Shown here: in pieces, positions 55,161-63,927 of the stretch
Layout of the letters: the number at the start of each line of letters is the position of its first letter
Position numbering within the stretch: the stretch's first letter is position 1
DNA from: Propionicimonas sp.
Lineage (GTDB): Bacteria; Actinomycetota; Actinomycetes; Propionibacteriales; Propionibacteriaceae
Length of the DNA: 64,000 bases
Direction: 5' to 3'
Assembly (NCBI GenBank): GCA_013791955.1
Contig: VMSW01000010.1
Coordinates: 1-64,000, forward strand
Translations under genes and position numbers: made by a program
The notes under the pieces: model-generated
What the model saw: the letters and a program-made list of their open reading frames with translations, nothing else
Told to the model about the DNA's origin: nothing
Databases searched by the model: none

Positions 55161-56447
55161 TCAGCGCACCGCATCGGGTAGGGCGACGTAGGCCATGTCG
55201 AGGCTAGCCCGACGCCAGGGCCAGGCCCAGCCGCGACGGCGCAGCAGGTAGACCACCGCAACGGTGGCGCTCACGCCACAGGCGATGCCGCCGATCGCGA
55301 TCGTCCACCGCGGGCCCCAGGCGTCCCCGATCCAACCCAACAGCGGTGAGCCAATCGGGGTGCCGCCGAGGAAGATGGCCATGTAGAGCGCCATCACCCG
55401 GCCGCGCATCACTGGTTCGACGCTGAGTTGCACCGAAGTGTTGGCTGCGGTCATCACGGTCAGGGCGGAGAAGCCAGCCAGCAGCAACAGGCCCAGGTAG
55501 AGCAGGAAGCTCGGCGCGACCGACATCACTACCAGGATCGCGCTGAAGACAGCCAGCGCACCAACGATCAGCCGCATCGGCACTTCAGTTCGTCCGGCGG
55601 CGATCAAGCTCGCGCTCAACGAGCCGATGGCCATCACCGAGCCCATGTAACCAAACTCGGTCGGTCCGACGTGGAAGACCGAGGTGGCCATCAGCGCGTT
55701 GGTGAGCTGGAAGTTCAACCCGAAGGTGCCGAGCATGAAGATCAGGAACAGCACCAACAGAATGTCCGGACGCCGACGCACATAGCGGAGACCTTCGCGG
55801 ACCCCACCAGAACTCGGCCCGCGCGGGGACGGCTTCAGCTCGGCCGGGTTCATCCAGAACAGCGCGGCCAGGGTCGCGATGAAGCTCAGGGCATTGATCG
55901 CCAGCGCCGGGCCGACGCCCCAAACCGCGATGGTCAGCCCGGCAACGGCCGGGCCGATCAGGCGCGCGGAATGGAAGCTGGTGGAGTTGAGTCCGACCGC
56001 ATTGCCAATCAGCTTCTCCGGCACCATTTCGGGCGCGATGGCCTGCCGCGCCGGGGTGTCGAAGGCGGCGGCAACACCTTGAAGGAACGCCAGCAGATAC
56101 ACCTGCCACAGCGTCACCCAGCCGCCGATGACCAGCACCGCCAGCACCGTCCCGGTGATGCCCAGCCCGGCCTGGGTGAGCATCAGCAGCTTGCGCTTGT
56201 CGAACCGGTCGGCCAATGAGCCGGCCCACGGCGAGAGCAGTGCGGTCGGCAGGAACTGCAACCCGGTGACAATGCCCAGCGCGATCGCGGAGTTGTTGGT
56301 GAGGATCGTCAACACCAGCCAGTCCTGGGCGACGCGTGCCATCCAGGTGCCGATGTTCGAGATGAAGCCGCCGGTCCAGAACAGGCGGTAGTTGCGCAGT
56401 GCCAAAGCCGAGAAGAGCGGCACCCGCTCAGCGGTTGCCGTGCTCAC
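55161..56447 (-). CDS. MFS transporter (enterobactin exporter/EntS-like drug efflux group)
   Basis: A 428-aa twelve-helix major facilitator: LRNYRLFWTGGFISNIGTWMARVAQDWLVL is the typical MFS_3/EntS-type first helix. PWAGSLADRFDKRKLLMLTQ holds the loop 2-3 motif A, and a central loop has LKPSPRGPSSGGVREGLRYVRRR. These proteins export drugs or siderophores. The GTG start at 56447 overlaps the MarR stop by 4 nt (GTGA). It is therefore under the control of the MarR gene upstream. Confidence 0.88.
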   Translation of the reverse strand: MSTATAERVPLFSALALRNYRLFWTGGFISNIGTWMARVAQDWLVLTILTNNSAIALGIVTGLQFLPTALLSPWAGSLADRFDKRKLLMLTQAGLGITGTVLAVLVIGGWVTLWQVYLLAFLQGVAAAFDTPARQAIAPEMVPEKLIGNAVGLNSTSFHSARLIGPAVAGLTIAVWGVGPALAINALSFIATLAALFWMNPAELKPSPRGPSSGGVREGLRYVRRRPDILLVLFLIFMLGTFGLNFQLTNALMATSVFHVGPTEFGYMGSVMAIGSLSASLIAAGRTEVPMRLIVGALAVFSAILVVMSVAPSFLLYLGLLLLAGFSALTVMTAANTSVQLSVEPVMRGRVMALYMAIFLGGTPIGSPLLGWIGDAWGPRWTIAIGGIACGVSATVAVVYLLRRRGWAWPWRRASLDMAYVALPDAVR

Positions 56448-56866
56448 TCGCCAAGCACCCGATTTAGCAGATCGGTGGCCTCGCGCAGCAAGGCGCGTTC
56501 GCCTTTGGTGAGGCCGTCGAGCTGCCGCACCATCCAGTCGTCGCGGGCTGCCGCGATGCGATCCAGCGCTGCGCCGCCCTCAACGGTGAGATTGAGCACC
56601 TTGCAGCGACCATCGTCGGGGTGATCAACGCGGGCAATCAGACCTTTGTCGACCAGGCAATTCACCGTCTTGGTCATCGACGGCGCACTGACCCGCTCGG
56701 CTTCGGCAAGTTCGCCGGGAGTGAGCGGACGGCGGCGAAGGTTCGACAGCGCACTCACGTGATGCGGGGGCAGCTCGGCGCTGGATTCGAATCGGACGCG
56801 ACGCGACACCCGCTGGCAAGCTATTCGCAGGTCGTTGGCTAGGGAGGTCATCGTCGTATCGTTCAC
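56444..56866 (-). CDS. MarR-family regulator of the MFS exporter
   Basis: A 140-aa MarR protein: LSNLRRRPLTPGELAEAERVSAPSMTKTVNCLVDKGLIARVDHPDDGRCKVLNLTVEGGAALDRI is the winged HTH. The start is GTG 56866, fixed by TAAGCT 6 nt upstream; a later ATG (56851) is possible. An inverted repeat covering that -10 box implies autorepression. The operon MarR-MFS is a common drug-efflux unit; the inducer is unknown. Confidence 0.88.
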   Translation of the reverse strand: MNDTTMTSLANDLRIACQRVSRRVRFESSAELPPHHVSALSNLRRRPLTPGELAEAERVSAPSMTKTVNCLVDKGLIARVDHPDDGRCKVLNLTVEGGAALDRIAAARDDWMVRQLDGLTKGERALLREATDLLNRVLGE

Positions 56867-56869
56867 ATC

Positions 56870-56897
56870 GTTAGCTTAACTCATTAGTTAGGCTAAC
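56870..56897 (-). promoter_or_regulatory. MarR operator overlapping the promoter of the MarR-MFS operon
   Basis: Arms GTTAGCTTAAC (56870-56880) and GTTAGGCTAAC (56887-56897) are inverted repeats matching at 10 of 11 positions with a 6-bp spacer. The minus-strand -10 box TAAGCT (56873-56878), 6 nt before the GTG start, lies inside the arm, so bound repressor would block RNA polymerase. Confidence 0.85.
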
Positions 56898-56949
56898 TAT
56901 TCCCAGGATCGCAGGCCGGGACTGAACCCGCAGGGCTGGGCTGATTGAA

Positions 56950-57282
56950 CTACTGACCCAACGGGACCGTGTTCAACACGACGAACACCGTCACCAGCAC
57001 CGCCTCGATCCAGAACGGAATCATCGCCTTCCGATCCCCGGCCCTCCTTCCGAAGACCCAGGTGGGCCATAGCGGCAGAGCGAACACCACCAGCGCGGGC
57101 ACCGTGGCCACCATCGCGGCCCAGATTGGCGGACGGACTGAGTCGCCCACCTCATATCCCAGCAGGCTGATCAGGCCCTCGCCCACCAGGAAGGCGCCAA
57201 AGAAGCACGGCACGAACAGCAGCAACGAAACCCAGGCGATGCGCCTATTGGTTCGCGCCTGCGCTGCCTCGTTGCCAGCCAT
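56950..57282 (-). CDS. small membrane protein of unknown function
   Basis: A 110-aa protein with three transmembrane segments (IAWVSLLLFVPCFFGAFLVGEGLISLL; IWAAMVATVPALVVFALPLW; IPFWIEAVLVTVFVVLNTV) and short charged loops (GRRAGDRKAM). The ATG at 57282 lies 6 nt after GACAAT on the minus strand. I do not recognise a family. It has no evident operon partner. Confidence 0.65.
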   Translation of the reverse strand: MAGNEAAQARTNRRIAWVSLLLFVPCFFGAFLVGEGLISLLGYEVGDSVRPPIWAAMVATVPALVVFALPLWPTWVFGRRAGDRKAMIPFWIEAVLVTVFVVLNTVPLGQ

Positions 57283-57327
57283 AACTCCATTGTCGTCCTG
57301 AGCAGGTGAAAGGGCCAGGCTTCAAGG

Positions 57328-57402
57328 GGCTTCGACAAGCTCAGCCAACTGGGGGCTAAGTTCCCTGAGCCCGTCTCCCCGTTCCCTGAGCTTGTCGAAG
57401 GG
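57328..57402. repeat. dispersed CTTCGACAAGCTCAGCCAAC repeat cluster overlapping a gene end
   Basis: GGCTTCGACAAGCTCAGCCA, a TAAGTTCCCTGAGCCCGTC unit and GTTCCCTGAGCTTGTCGAAG lie here. The HAD gene ends inside this cluster at 57356. Confidence 0.87.
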
Positions 57403-58066
57403 CAAAGGAGTCCGCCCAGGCCACCAGGCCCTCGTCAGTCAGCGATGCCAACAGGTGATCGGGCGCGAACCCGTCCTGGGTGACGGTCGGCACGCCCACC
57501 ACCGTCAAGCCCGCAGCTTTGGCCGAGTTCACTCCCACCAGTGAGTCTTCGAACGCCAGGGTCGTCGACGGATCAGCACCCATCAACTCACACGCGCGCA
57601 GGTAGAGATCCGGGGCCGGCTTGCCGTTGGCCACGTCCTCGCCAGCGACGATGACCTCGAACACACCGGTCAGCCCGGCCCGCCCCAACGACAGCTCGAC
57701 CAAGCGACGCTCTGAATTGCTGACCACGGCCAGCGGCAGATGTCCCCGCAATGCCGAAACCAACTCAGCTGCGCCCGGCATCGGCTCAGCTCGGGACGAG
57801 ATCACCGCGGCCACCGAATCGGTCAGTTCCGCTTTCAACTCGGCCTCACCGCCGGGACGGTTGAACCAATCAGCCATCAGCATCACGTTGTAGTCGATGG
57901 TGGTGCCAATCAGCCGTGCCTTCAACTCGGGAGTGAACTCCAAACCATGGCTGGCAAACAGCGCTGAGATCGCGATCGTCCAACACGACTCGGTCTCTAC
58001 CAAGAGCCCGTCGCAGTCGAAAGCCACGGCAGCCACCGGGTGGTTCGCGGGCTGCCAAGCAGTCAT
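57356..58066 (-). CDS. HAD-superfamily phosphatase (beta-phosphoglucomutase-like)
   Basis: A 236-aa subfamily IA HAD hydrolase. Motif I AFDCDGLLVETES holds the nucleophile Asp; LAVVSNSERRL is motif II and GKPAPDLYL motif III. TTLAFEDSLVGVNSAKAAGL is motif IV with the metal-binding Asp. A four-helix cap follows motif I. The last 17 residues (LRQAQGTGRRAQGT) are encoded by the dispersed repeat, so the original C terminus has been replaced. ATG 58066 follows AAGGAG. Substrate is a small phosphorylated sugar or similar. Confidence 0.88.
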   Translation of the reverse strand: MTAWQPANHPVAAVAFDCDGLLVETESCWTIAISALFASHGLEFTPELKARLIGTTIDYNVMLMADWFNRPGGEAELKAELTDSVAAVISSRAEPMPGAAELVSALRGHLPLAVVSNSERRLVELSLGRAGLTGVFEVIVAGEDVANGKPAPDLYLRACELMGADPSTTLAFEDSLVGVNSAKAAGLTVVGVPTVTQDGFAPDHLLASLTDEGLVAWADSFALRQAQGTGRRAQGT

Positions 58067-58089
58067 CGGGAACTCCTTGGCGCTCGGCG

Positions 58090-58156
58090 ACCCTTCGACA
58101 AGCTCAGGGAACTGGGAGACAAGCTCAGGGAACTGGGAGACAAGCTCAGGGAACTA
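58090..58156. repeat. 21-bp tandem repeat of the ACAAGCTCAGGGAACTGGGA type
   Basis: Three units of GACAAGCTCAGGGAACTGGG-like sequence follow CCCTTCGA. They lie between cca and the HAD gene, both on the minus strand, and could insulate or terminate. Confidence 0.85.
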
Positions 58157-58177
58157 GGTGCAAGCATCTGCAGACCC

Positions 58178-59626
58178 TCAGCCCTGCTGGCGCTCGGCCC
58201 ACCAGGCCAGCAGCGCTTCGCGGGCCTTTTCGGCACCGAGCGGACCGTCCTCGATGCGGCGCTCCAATAGGAACTTGTAGGCCGCACCAACCTCGCGGCC
58301 TTCGCCGATACCGAGGATCTCCATGATCTGGGTGCCGTCGAGATCGGGCCGCAGGGCGTTGAGTTCCTCTTGCGATCCCAGCTCATCGATGCGCCATTCG
58401 AGCTCTTCGTACACCCGGCGCAGATTGTCGGCTTTGCGCTGGTTGCGGGTGGTGCAATCGGCACGGGTGAGAATGTGCAGCCGCTCCAGCTCATCGCCGG
58501 CGTCACGGACGTAGCGACGCACGGCCGAATCGGTCCATTGGCCCTCGCCGTAGCCGTGGAAGCGCAAGTGCAGCTCGACCAGCGAGGACACTGCCTTGAT
58601 CTCATCGTTGGAGAAGTGCAGCGCCTGCATCCGCTTGCGGGTCATCTTCGCCCCCACCACATCGTGGTGATAGAAGGACACCTTTCCGCCCGGCTCGAAC
58701 TTGCGGGTGCGCGGCTTGCCAATGTCGTGGAACAGCGCCGCCAGCCGGTTGATCAGGTCAGGGGCGTGTCCGCGTTGGCGCTCCAACTCGATCGCCTGCT
58801 CGATCACCGTCAGCGTGTGCTGGTAGATGTCCTTGTGCTGGTTGTGTTCGTCGCGCTCCAGCTGCAAGGCAGGCAACTCCGGCAGGACGAGGTCAGCCAG
58901 CCCGGTCTCCACCAACAGATCAAGCCCGGCGCGGGGGTTGTCGCTGAGCATCAGCTTGATCAGCTCATCACGCACGCGCTCGGCCGAGATGATCTTGATC
59001 CGCGCCGCGTCGGCCTTCATCGCCGCCACCACTTCTGGGGTCGGACGGAACCCCAGCTGGGAGGCGAATCTGGCCGCGCGCATCATCCGCAGCGGATCAT
59101 CAGAGAAGGAGATTTCCGGGGCTGAGGGCGTGCGGATCAGCATCGCGTCCAGATCGTCGGCGCCCTTGAACGGATCGAGCAGTTCACCGGTGGCCACATC
59201 GAGCGCCATCGCATTGATGGTGAAATCACGTCGAATCAGATCCCCGCCAAGGTGATCGCCGAAGGCGACCAACGGCTTGCGGGAATCGGCCTCGTAGGCA
59301 TCGGCGCGGAAGGTAGTGATCTCCACCAACCAGTCGCTGCCATCGGCTTCGGTGATCCGGCAGGCGATGGTGCCGAAGTCACGGCCGACGTCCCATACCG
59401 CGTTGGTGGCCTTACGCACCAGCGCCTCGATGTCGTCGGGACGGGCCGAGGTGGTGTAGTCCAAGTCGGTGGTCAACCGGCCCAACAACGCATCGCGCAC
59501 CGAACCGCCAACCAGATACAACTCAAAACCGGCCTCGATGAAGGCCTTGTTGAGTGCGGTCAGCTTCGGTCCGGCCGCCAGTGCCTGATCAAGGGCGGCG
59601 CGCTGGTCACGGGTGAGGCTTGGCAC
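58178..59626 (-). CDS. cca: CCA tRNA nucleotidyltransferase
   Basis: A 482-aa enzyme that adds or repairs the 3'-CCA of tRNAs. Nucleotidyltransferase motif LVGGSVRDALLGRLTTDLDYTTSARPDD, DFTINAMALDVATGELLDPFKGADDL, and an RNA-binding helical domain, with a C-terminal HD domain (LAALFHDIGKPRTRKF, FYHHDVVGA) as in actinobacterial class II proteins annotated PcnA/Cca. The GTG at 59626 lies 8 nt after TAGACT; an upstream extension to 59704 is antisense to the acyltransferase promoter. Divergent from the acyltransferase gene. Confidence 0.95.
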   Translation of the reverse strand: MPSLTRDQRAALDQALAAGPKLTALNKAFIEAGFELYLVGGSVRDALLGRLTTDLDYTTSARPDDIEALVRKATNAVWDVGRDFGTIACRITEADGSDWLVEITTFRADAYEADSRKPLVAFGDHLGGDLIRRDFTINAMALDVATGELLDPFKGADDLDAMLIRTPSAPEISFSDDPLRMMRAARFASQLGFRPTPEVVAAMKADAARIKIISAERVRDELIKLMLSDNPRAGLDLLVETGLADLVLPELPALQLERDEHNQHKDIYQHTLTVIEQAIELERQRGHAPDLINRLAALFHDIGKPRTRKFEPGGKVSFYHHDVVGAKMTRKRMQALHFSNDEIKAVSSLVELHLRFHGYGEGQWTDSAVRRYVRDAGDELERLHILTRADCTTRNQRKADNLRRVYEELEWRIDELGSQEELNALRPDLDGTQIMEILGIGEGREVGAAYKFLLERRIEDGPLGAEKAREALLAWWAERQQG

Positions 59627-59714
59627 AACCAGTGAGTCTACCGACGATGACCGGCCTTGGCCTGGTGCGCCGTATCCGTCACTCAACAACCACCCGGGCG
59701 TCATCTTCGTTGGC

Positions 59715-59720
59715 TACATT
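59715..59720 (+). promoter_or_regulatory. leaderless -10 box (TACATT) of the acyltransferase gene
   Basis: TACATT is followed by 7 nt and the GTG at 59728. Confidence 0.6.
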
Positions 59721-59727
59721 GCGCGCC

Positions 59728-61866
59728 GTGGATTGGCGCGCCGCGAATTCAACCCAACTGGAAGGTGCGCGCGAGGTGCGAAAGACGCTCACCGAAGTTC
59801 AGGCCCTGCGGGCCATCGCGGTTGCCGCGGTGGTGATCTACCACATCGCCCCGCGGCTGCTTCCGGGCGGATTTGTCGGCGTGGACGTGTTCTTCGTGAT
59901 CTCCGGCTTTCTGATCACCCGGCACATGCTCGCCGAGGTCGCCGAGCGAGGGACGCTCTCACTGGCTCACTTCTGGGCGAACCGTGCGCGGCGCATCCTG
60001 CCGGCCAGCCTGCTGGTGATCGTGGTTACTGCTGCCGTGGTCGGATTCACCTTTCCCATAGAGGAGATCCGGCGAAATGGTGACCAAGGGCTCGCCGCCA
60101 CCTGGTACTTCCAAAACTGGGCGCTGGCTGGCGAATCGGTGGACTACCTGGCCGCCGACAATGTGCCCACTCCGTTTCAGCACTTCTGGTCGTTGTCGGT
60201 CGAGGAGCAGTTCTATCTGGTCTGGCCGATCATCCTGGTGGGGGCTGCCTGGCTGATCATTCGGCTCCGCCGCGACGCCGAATCGGCACCGACGGCCACC
60301 GAGCGAACCCAGCGCTGGATCGGCACGGCATTTGCGGTACTCGTCGCGTCCTCCTTCCTCTACTCGGTTCTCCAAGTGTCGGACGGCGACGCCACCGCCT
60401 ACTTCTCCTCAATCGGACGGCTTTGGGAACTCGGCCTGGGCGGAGTGTTAGCCGCTTTCTACCGCGACCCGGTGGCTCGTCCCCGTCTGCGCGCAGCCAT
60501 CGCGCTCCTCGGCTACCTGCTGATCGCCCTGGCCTGCTGGCGGCTGAATGGCGACACCCCCTTCCCCGGCTTTGCGGCCCTGTTGCCGGTCGGTGGTGCC
60601 GCCCTGATCATCGCGGCTGGCCGGACCAGTGGCCTGGCTAGCCTCACCCAGCTGATCGAATGGCGGCCGATCCAGGCCGTCGGTGACTGGTCCTATTCGA
60701 TCTACCTGTGGCATTTCGGCTTCGTGGTGGGCGCGACCACGATCTGGCAAACCACCCGATTCCCCTGGTGGCTCAAGGCGGGCATCGTGACCGCCACCCT
60801 GGTCGCGGCCTACCTCAGCTACCGCTACGTCGAGCAGCCCTTCCGGGCCCGCCGGTGGGCCGTTGCAGCACCACGCAAAGTGTTGGGGCTGGCCGCCGCC
60901 GGCCTGGTGGTCACCTCTTTGGTTTGCCTGGCGCTGCCGCTGCGCGTCCTGGCCACTGAGGCCGACTGGGCCCACCGCGCCGACTCGGTTAAGGAGCAGG
61001 CGGCCAGCTACCGCCCTGCTCTCGACACCTTCGGCCCACTCCCGGCCTTCCCCGCAGGCTTTCCGGCGATGACCCCCGACCCGCTGCGCGCCGCGGCGGA
61101 TCGCCCAGCAGAGGCGATGTTGGCGGTCCCGGCACCGGGGGCTGATCCCCACCAGTGCCAAGCGCGGGTTGATGCGCTAACCACCCCGCTTTGTCTCGCC
61201 GGCGATCCCTCCTCGGCGGTTCGGGTGGTGCTGGTGGGTGATTCGCACGCCAACGTGATGATCACCCCACTGTCGGTGATCGCAGCCCAGCGGCACTGGC
61301 GGTTGGAGGTCTACACCCACGCTTCCTGCCCGTTCAATGCCACTACCCGCGGCAAGGAGACCAAGAACCTGATCAAGTGCCGTCAGGCCAACACTGAACT
61401 GTTGAACAAATTGTTGGCCGATCCGCCGGAGCTGTTGATCAGTGTGGCCTGGTCCAAGATCGACTGGGTGGGCCTCAAGCAGGACCCACAGGCTGGCGTC
61501 CGCGGTTACGTGGAGTATTGGCGCAAGCTCGCCCAGGCTGGCATTCCGGTAGTGGCCTTCCGGGACACCCCCAGCCCGATTCCGACCGTCATGCGCTGCA
61601 TGACGGCCAACTATGAGCGCCCCGAGACGTGCGCGGCACCAGTGGGCAAGGCCCTGGCCGAAAACGACGAGGTGGGCGAGGCCGCCGCACAGGTGCCGGG
61701 AACCCGAGTAGTGGGCCTGGACAAGCAGATGTGCACCGACAAGGTGTGCCCGACGGTGATCAACCACATCCTGATCTATCGCGACACCAACCACATCACC
61801 CGAACCTGGGCGCTTGCTTTGACCCCGGCCATTGCCGCCCAGTTGCCACCGGTAGCCGCAGGCTGA
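59728..61866 (+). CDS. OafA-like membrane acyltransferase with SGNH domain
   Basis: A 712-aa protein. The acyltransferase-3 domain (about residues 20-400, ten or eleven TM helices) begins LRAIAVAAVVIYHIAPRLLPGGFVGVDVFFVISGFLITRHML with the catalytic His, then RRILPASLLV and FWSLSVEEQFYLVWP. A C-terminal extracytoplasmic SGNH hydrolase-fold domain (about 450-712) has GDSHANVMITPL (block I) and YRDTNHITR (block V). It O-acylates a surface polysaccharide or envelope glycan. GTG 59728 is chosen by the leaderless box; GTG 59776 is a shorter alternative. Located between cca and DUF6049. Confidence 0.9.
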   Translation: MDWRAANSTQLEGAREVRKTLTEVQALRAIAVAAVVIYHIAPRLLPGGFVGVDVFFVISGFLITRHMLAEVAERGTLSLAHFWANRARRILPASLLVIVVTAAVVGFTFPIEEIRRNGDQGLAATWYFQNWALAGESVDYLAADNVPTPFQHFWSLSVEEQFYLVWPIILVGAAWLIIRLRRDAESAPTATERTQRWIGTAFAVLVASSFLYSVLQVSDGDATAYFSSIGRLWELGLGGVLAAFYRDPVARPRLRAAIALLGYLLIALACWRLNGDTPFPGFAALLPVGGAALIIAAGRTSGLASLTQLIEWRPIQAVGDWSYSIYLWHFGFVVGATTIWQTTRFPWWLKAGIVTATLVAAYLSYRYVEQPFRARRWAVAAPRKVLGLAAAGLVVTSLVCLALPLRVLATEADWAHRADSVKEQAASYRPALDTFGPLPAFPAGFPAMTPDPLRAAADRPAEAMLAVPAPGADPHQCQARVDALTTPLCLAGDPSSAVRVVLVGDSHANVMITPLSVIAAQRHWRLEVYTHASCPFNATTRGKETKNLIKCRQANTELLNKLLADPPELLISVAWSKIDWVGLKQDPQAGVRGYVEYWRKLAQAGIPVVAFRDTPSPIPTVMRCMTANYERPETCAAPVGKALAENDEVGEAAAQVPGTRVVGLDKQMCTDKVCPTVINHILIYRDTNHITRTWALALTPAIAAQLPPVAAG

Positions 61867-61932
61867 CCCAAAACACAGCGCCGCAGCGGCCCAGACCCGA
61901 CGGGCGGCGCGTCGTCCAACCGAGACACCCCC

Positions 61933-61938
61933 TACCAT
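61933..61938 (+). promoter_or_regulatory. leaderless -10 box (TACCAT) of the DUF6049 gene
   Basis: TACCAT is followed by exactly 6 nt and the GTG at 61945. Confidence 0.65.
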
Positions 61939-61944
61939 GGGACG

Positions 61945-63927
61945 GTGACGAGAGGCGCTACCTGGGTCGGCCGGCTGGCCCGCGGACTGGCACTGGCTGC
62001 AGTCACTTTCACCGCCCTCGGGCTCGGGCTGGGGACGGCCGCGCCAGCCCAAGCAGACGAGACGATCAAGCTGAGCCTGGTGATGACTTCACTGACCACC
62101 TCGGGCACCAAAGCCGATGATCGGGTCACGGTGAAGTTCACTCTCACCAACACCGACACCGTGCCCGCCTACGGCGTGGTCGCGCACCTGTGGCGCTCGC
62201 GGGATCCGATTCGCGATCAAGCCAGCCTGGTTGCGGTGGCTGATGGCCGCTCCACTTGGGGCGGTTGGCCGACCGGCACCTACCTGCAGGTCACCAACTC
62301 CATCACCGCTTTCGAGCCGGGGGCCAGTCGGCAGTTCAAGCTGTCGGCGACCTTGTCCCAGCTGGGTTTCGACGCTCGCGGCGCGGTTTACTCCTTCGGG
62401 GCCGATGTGGTGGCCACCGCCGATCAGAGCAGCAATAACAGCGTGGTCGCCAAGGTGCGCACCTTCGTCCCGCTGCCGGGCAAGGGCCAGGTGCCGCTGA
62501 CTTCAGCCGTGCTGCTCAGCTCAGCCCCGACCAAACTGGCCCCCAGTATTTTCGTCAATGACCAGCTAACCGCCGAACTGACCGGACGCCTTGGCGCGCT
62601 GCTCAACGCGGCCGAGACCGGACGCAGCTGGCTGATCGATCCGGCCCTGCTCGACGAAGTGCGCGATCAGGCCGACGGCTACCAGCTCTTCGACGGCACC
62701 GCCACCACTGCCGGGGCCGGCCAGCAGGTCGCCGCTGACTGGCTGAGCCGATTCACCAAACTGAACCCTGAACGGGGTGCCCGCACGCTTTTCGGTAACC
62801 CCGACACCGATGGTGCTCAAGCGAGCGGCCATCAAGATGTGCTGCCCTGGTCGAAGACGGTCTCGGCCACCGTCGAGGGCATCGGCGGGCTGCCGCTGGT
62901 GGTGGTCCCGACTGGCGCGGTGGTGAACACCGCCAGCCTGCCGTTCCTCAAGCAGTCCGGGGCCGACGCCGTACTGGCCACCAATAGTCGAGCGGCTGGC
63001 GCCCTCCAACAGGCTGGCTCAGGCGTGCGGATTCTGGCCGTCCCGCTAGTGCAAGCTGCAGCGGCCTCCACTGACCCGACGGTGGCGATCACCGATCGCC
63101 AACTCGTGCTGGCCCAGACCGTGATCTGTGGCAAGGCCGGCCAAATGCGTCTCCTCACCACTGCAGCGGCCGTGGCCGCCGACGATGCTGCCCGGCCTGG
63201 TTGGGTGACCGACCGTGGCCTGGGCGCACTGCTGGCCAGCTCCCCGTCCCGGAATGCTGAGCTCAGCACCACCAAGATCGATCGGCTCGGCGATGAGCAG
63301 TTCGGCGAACTGGGTCGGCTCTCCAGCGACTTCGCCGCCTACGCCGAGTTGGTGCCCGAATCAGCCTTCACCGCGCAGCGGGAGGCGGCCTACCTGCGCT
63401 CGATCTCGACTTCCTGGATAGCCGATGAGGGGGCCGGTCGTGCCTACACCGACGGCCTGAGCCGACTGATCGGGCGCCCGGCAGTCAGCGAGCGGGTGCA
63501 TCTCAGCGTCAGCCCACGGTTCGTGATGTCGGCCCGCAGCAACCAGTTCCCGGTGACCGTCACCAACCACTCCCTCGAACCGATTCAGGTTCGGGTGGAG
63601 GTGACCACCGACAACCCGCAGCGCCTCGCCGTGCCACCAACCGAGGTGATCACCGTCGATCCGGGCCAAAGCCAGACGGTGAACATCAGACCCGAGGCAA
63701 GCGCGAATGGCCTGATCACCGCCGCGGCCCACCTGACCACGGCCAGTGGGCGCCGAGTGAGCGCGGACGTACCGCTGACCATTGAAGTGACCGAGTTGGG
63801 TATCGTCGCCTGGATCATCGTCGGCGTCTCCGGCGTGGTGCTGGTTGGAGCCACCGCCTGGCGAATCCGTCAGGTCCGCCGGCGTGATAGCCAGACCACC
63901 GAATCGCAGACCGCTAGGGAGTCATGA
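61945..63927 (+). CDS. secreted DUF6049-type envelope protein
   Basis: A 660-aa protein with signal peptide (about residues 1-37, ending AAPAQA), a beta-rich extracellular part (LSLVMTSLTTSGTKADDRVTVKFTLTNTDTVPAYGVVAHLW), a central alpha/beta region and a C-terminal transmembrane segment (WIIVGVSGVVLVGATAWRI) before a short tail. This matches the actinobacterial protein upstream of murJ (DUF6049; mycobacterial Rv3909 is the family member I recall). Function unknown but linked by context to peptidoglycan precursor export. Its stop overlaps the next ATG. Confidence 0.82.
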   Translation: MTRGATWVGRLARGLALAAVTFTALGLGLGTAAPAQADETIKLSLVMTSLTTSGTKADDRVTVKFTLTNTDTVPAYGVVAHLWRSRDPIRDQASLVAVADGRSTWGGWPTGTYLQVTNSITAFEPGASRQFKLSATLSQLGFDARGAVYSFGADVVATADQSSNNSVVAKVRTFVPLPGKGQVPLTSAVLLSSAPTKLAPSIFVNDQLTAELTGRLGALLNAAETGRSWLIDPALLDEVRDQADGYQLFDGTATTAGAGQQVAADWLSRFTKLNPERGARTLFGNPDTDGAQASGHQDVLPWSKTVSATVEGIGGLPLVVVPTGAVVNTASLPFLKQSGADAVLATNSRAAGALQQAGSGVRILAVPLVQAAAASTDPTVAITDRQLVLAQTVICGKAGQMRLLTTAAAVAADDAARPGWVTDRGLGALLASSPSRNAELSTTKIDRLGDEQFGELGRLSSDFAAYAELVPESAFTAQREAAYLRSISTSWIADEGAGRAYTDGLSRLIGRPAVSERVHLSVSPRFVMSARSNQFPVTVTNHSLEPIQVRVEVTTDNPQRLAVPPTEVITVDPGQSQTVNIRPEASANGLITAAAHLTTASGRRVSADVPLTIEVTELGIVAWIIVGVSGVVLVGATAWRIRQVRRRDSQTTESQTARES

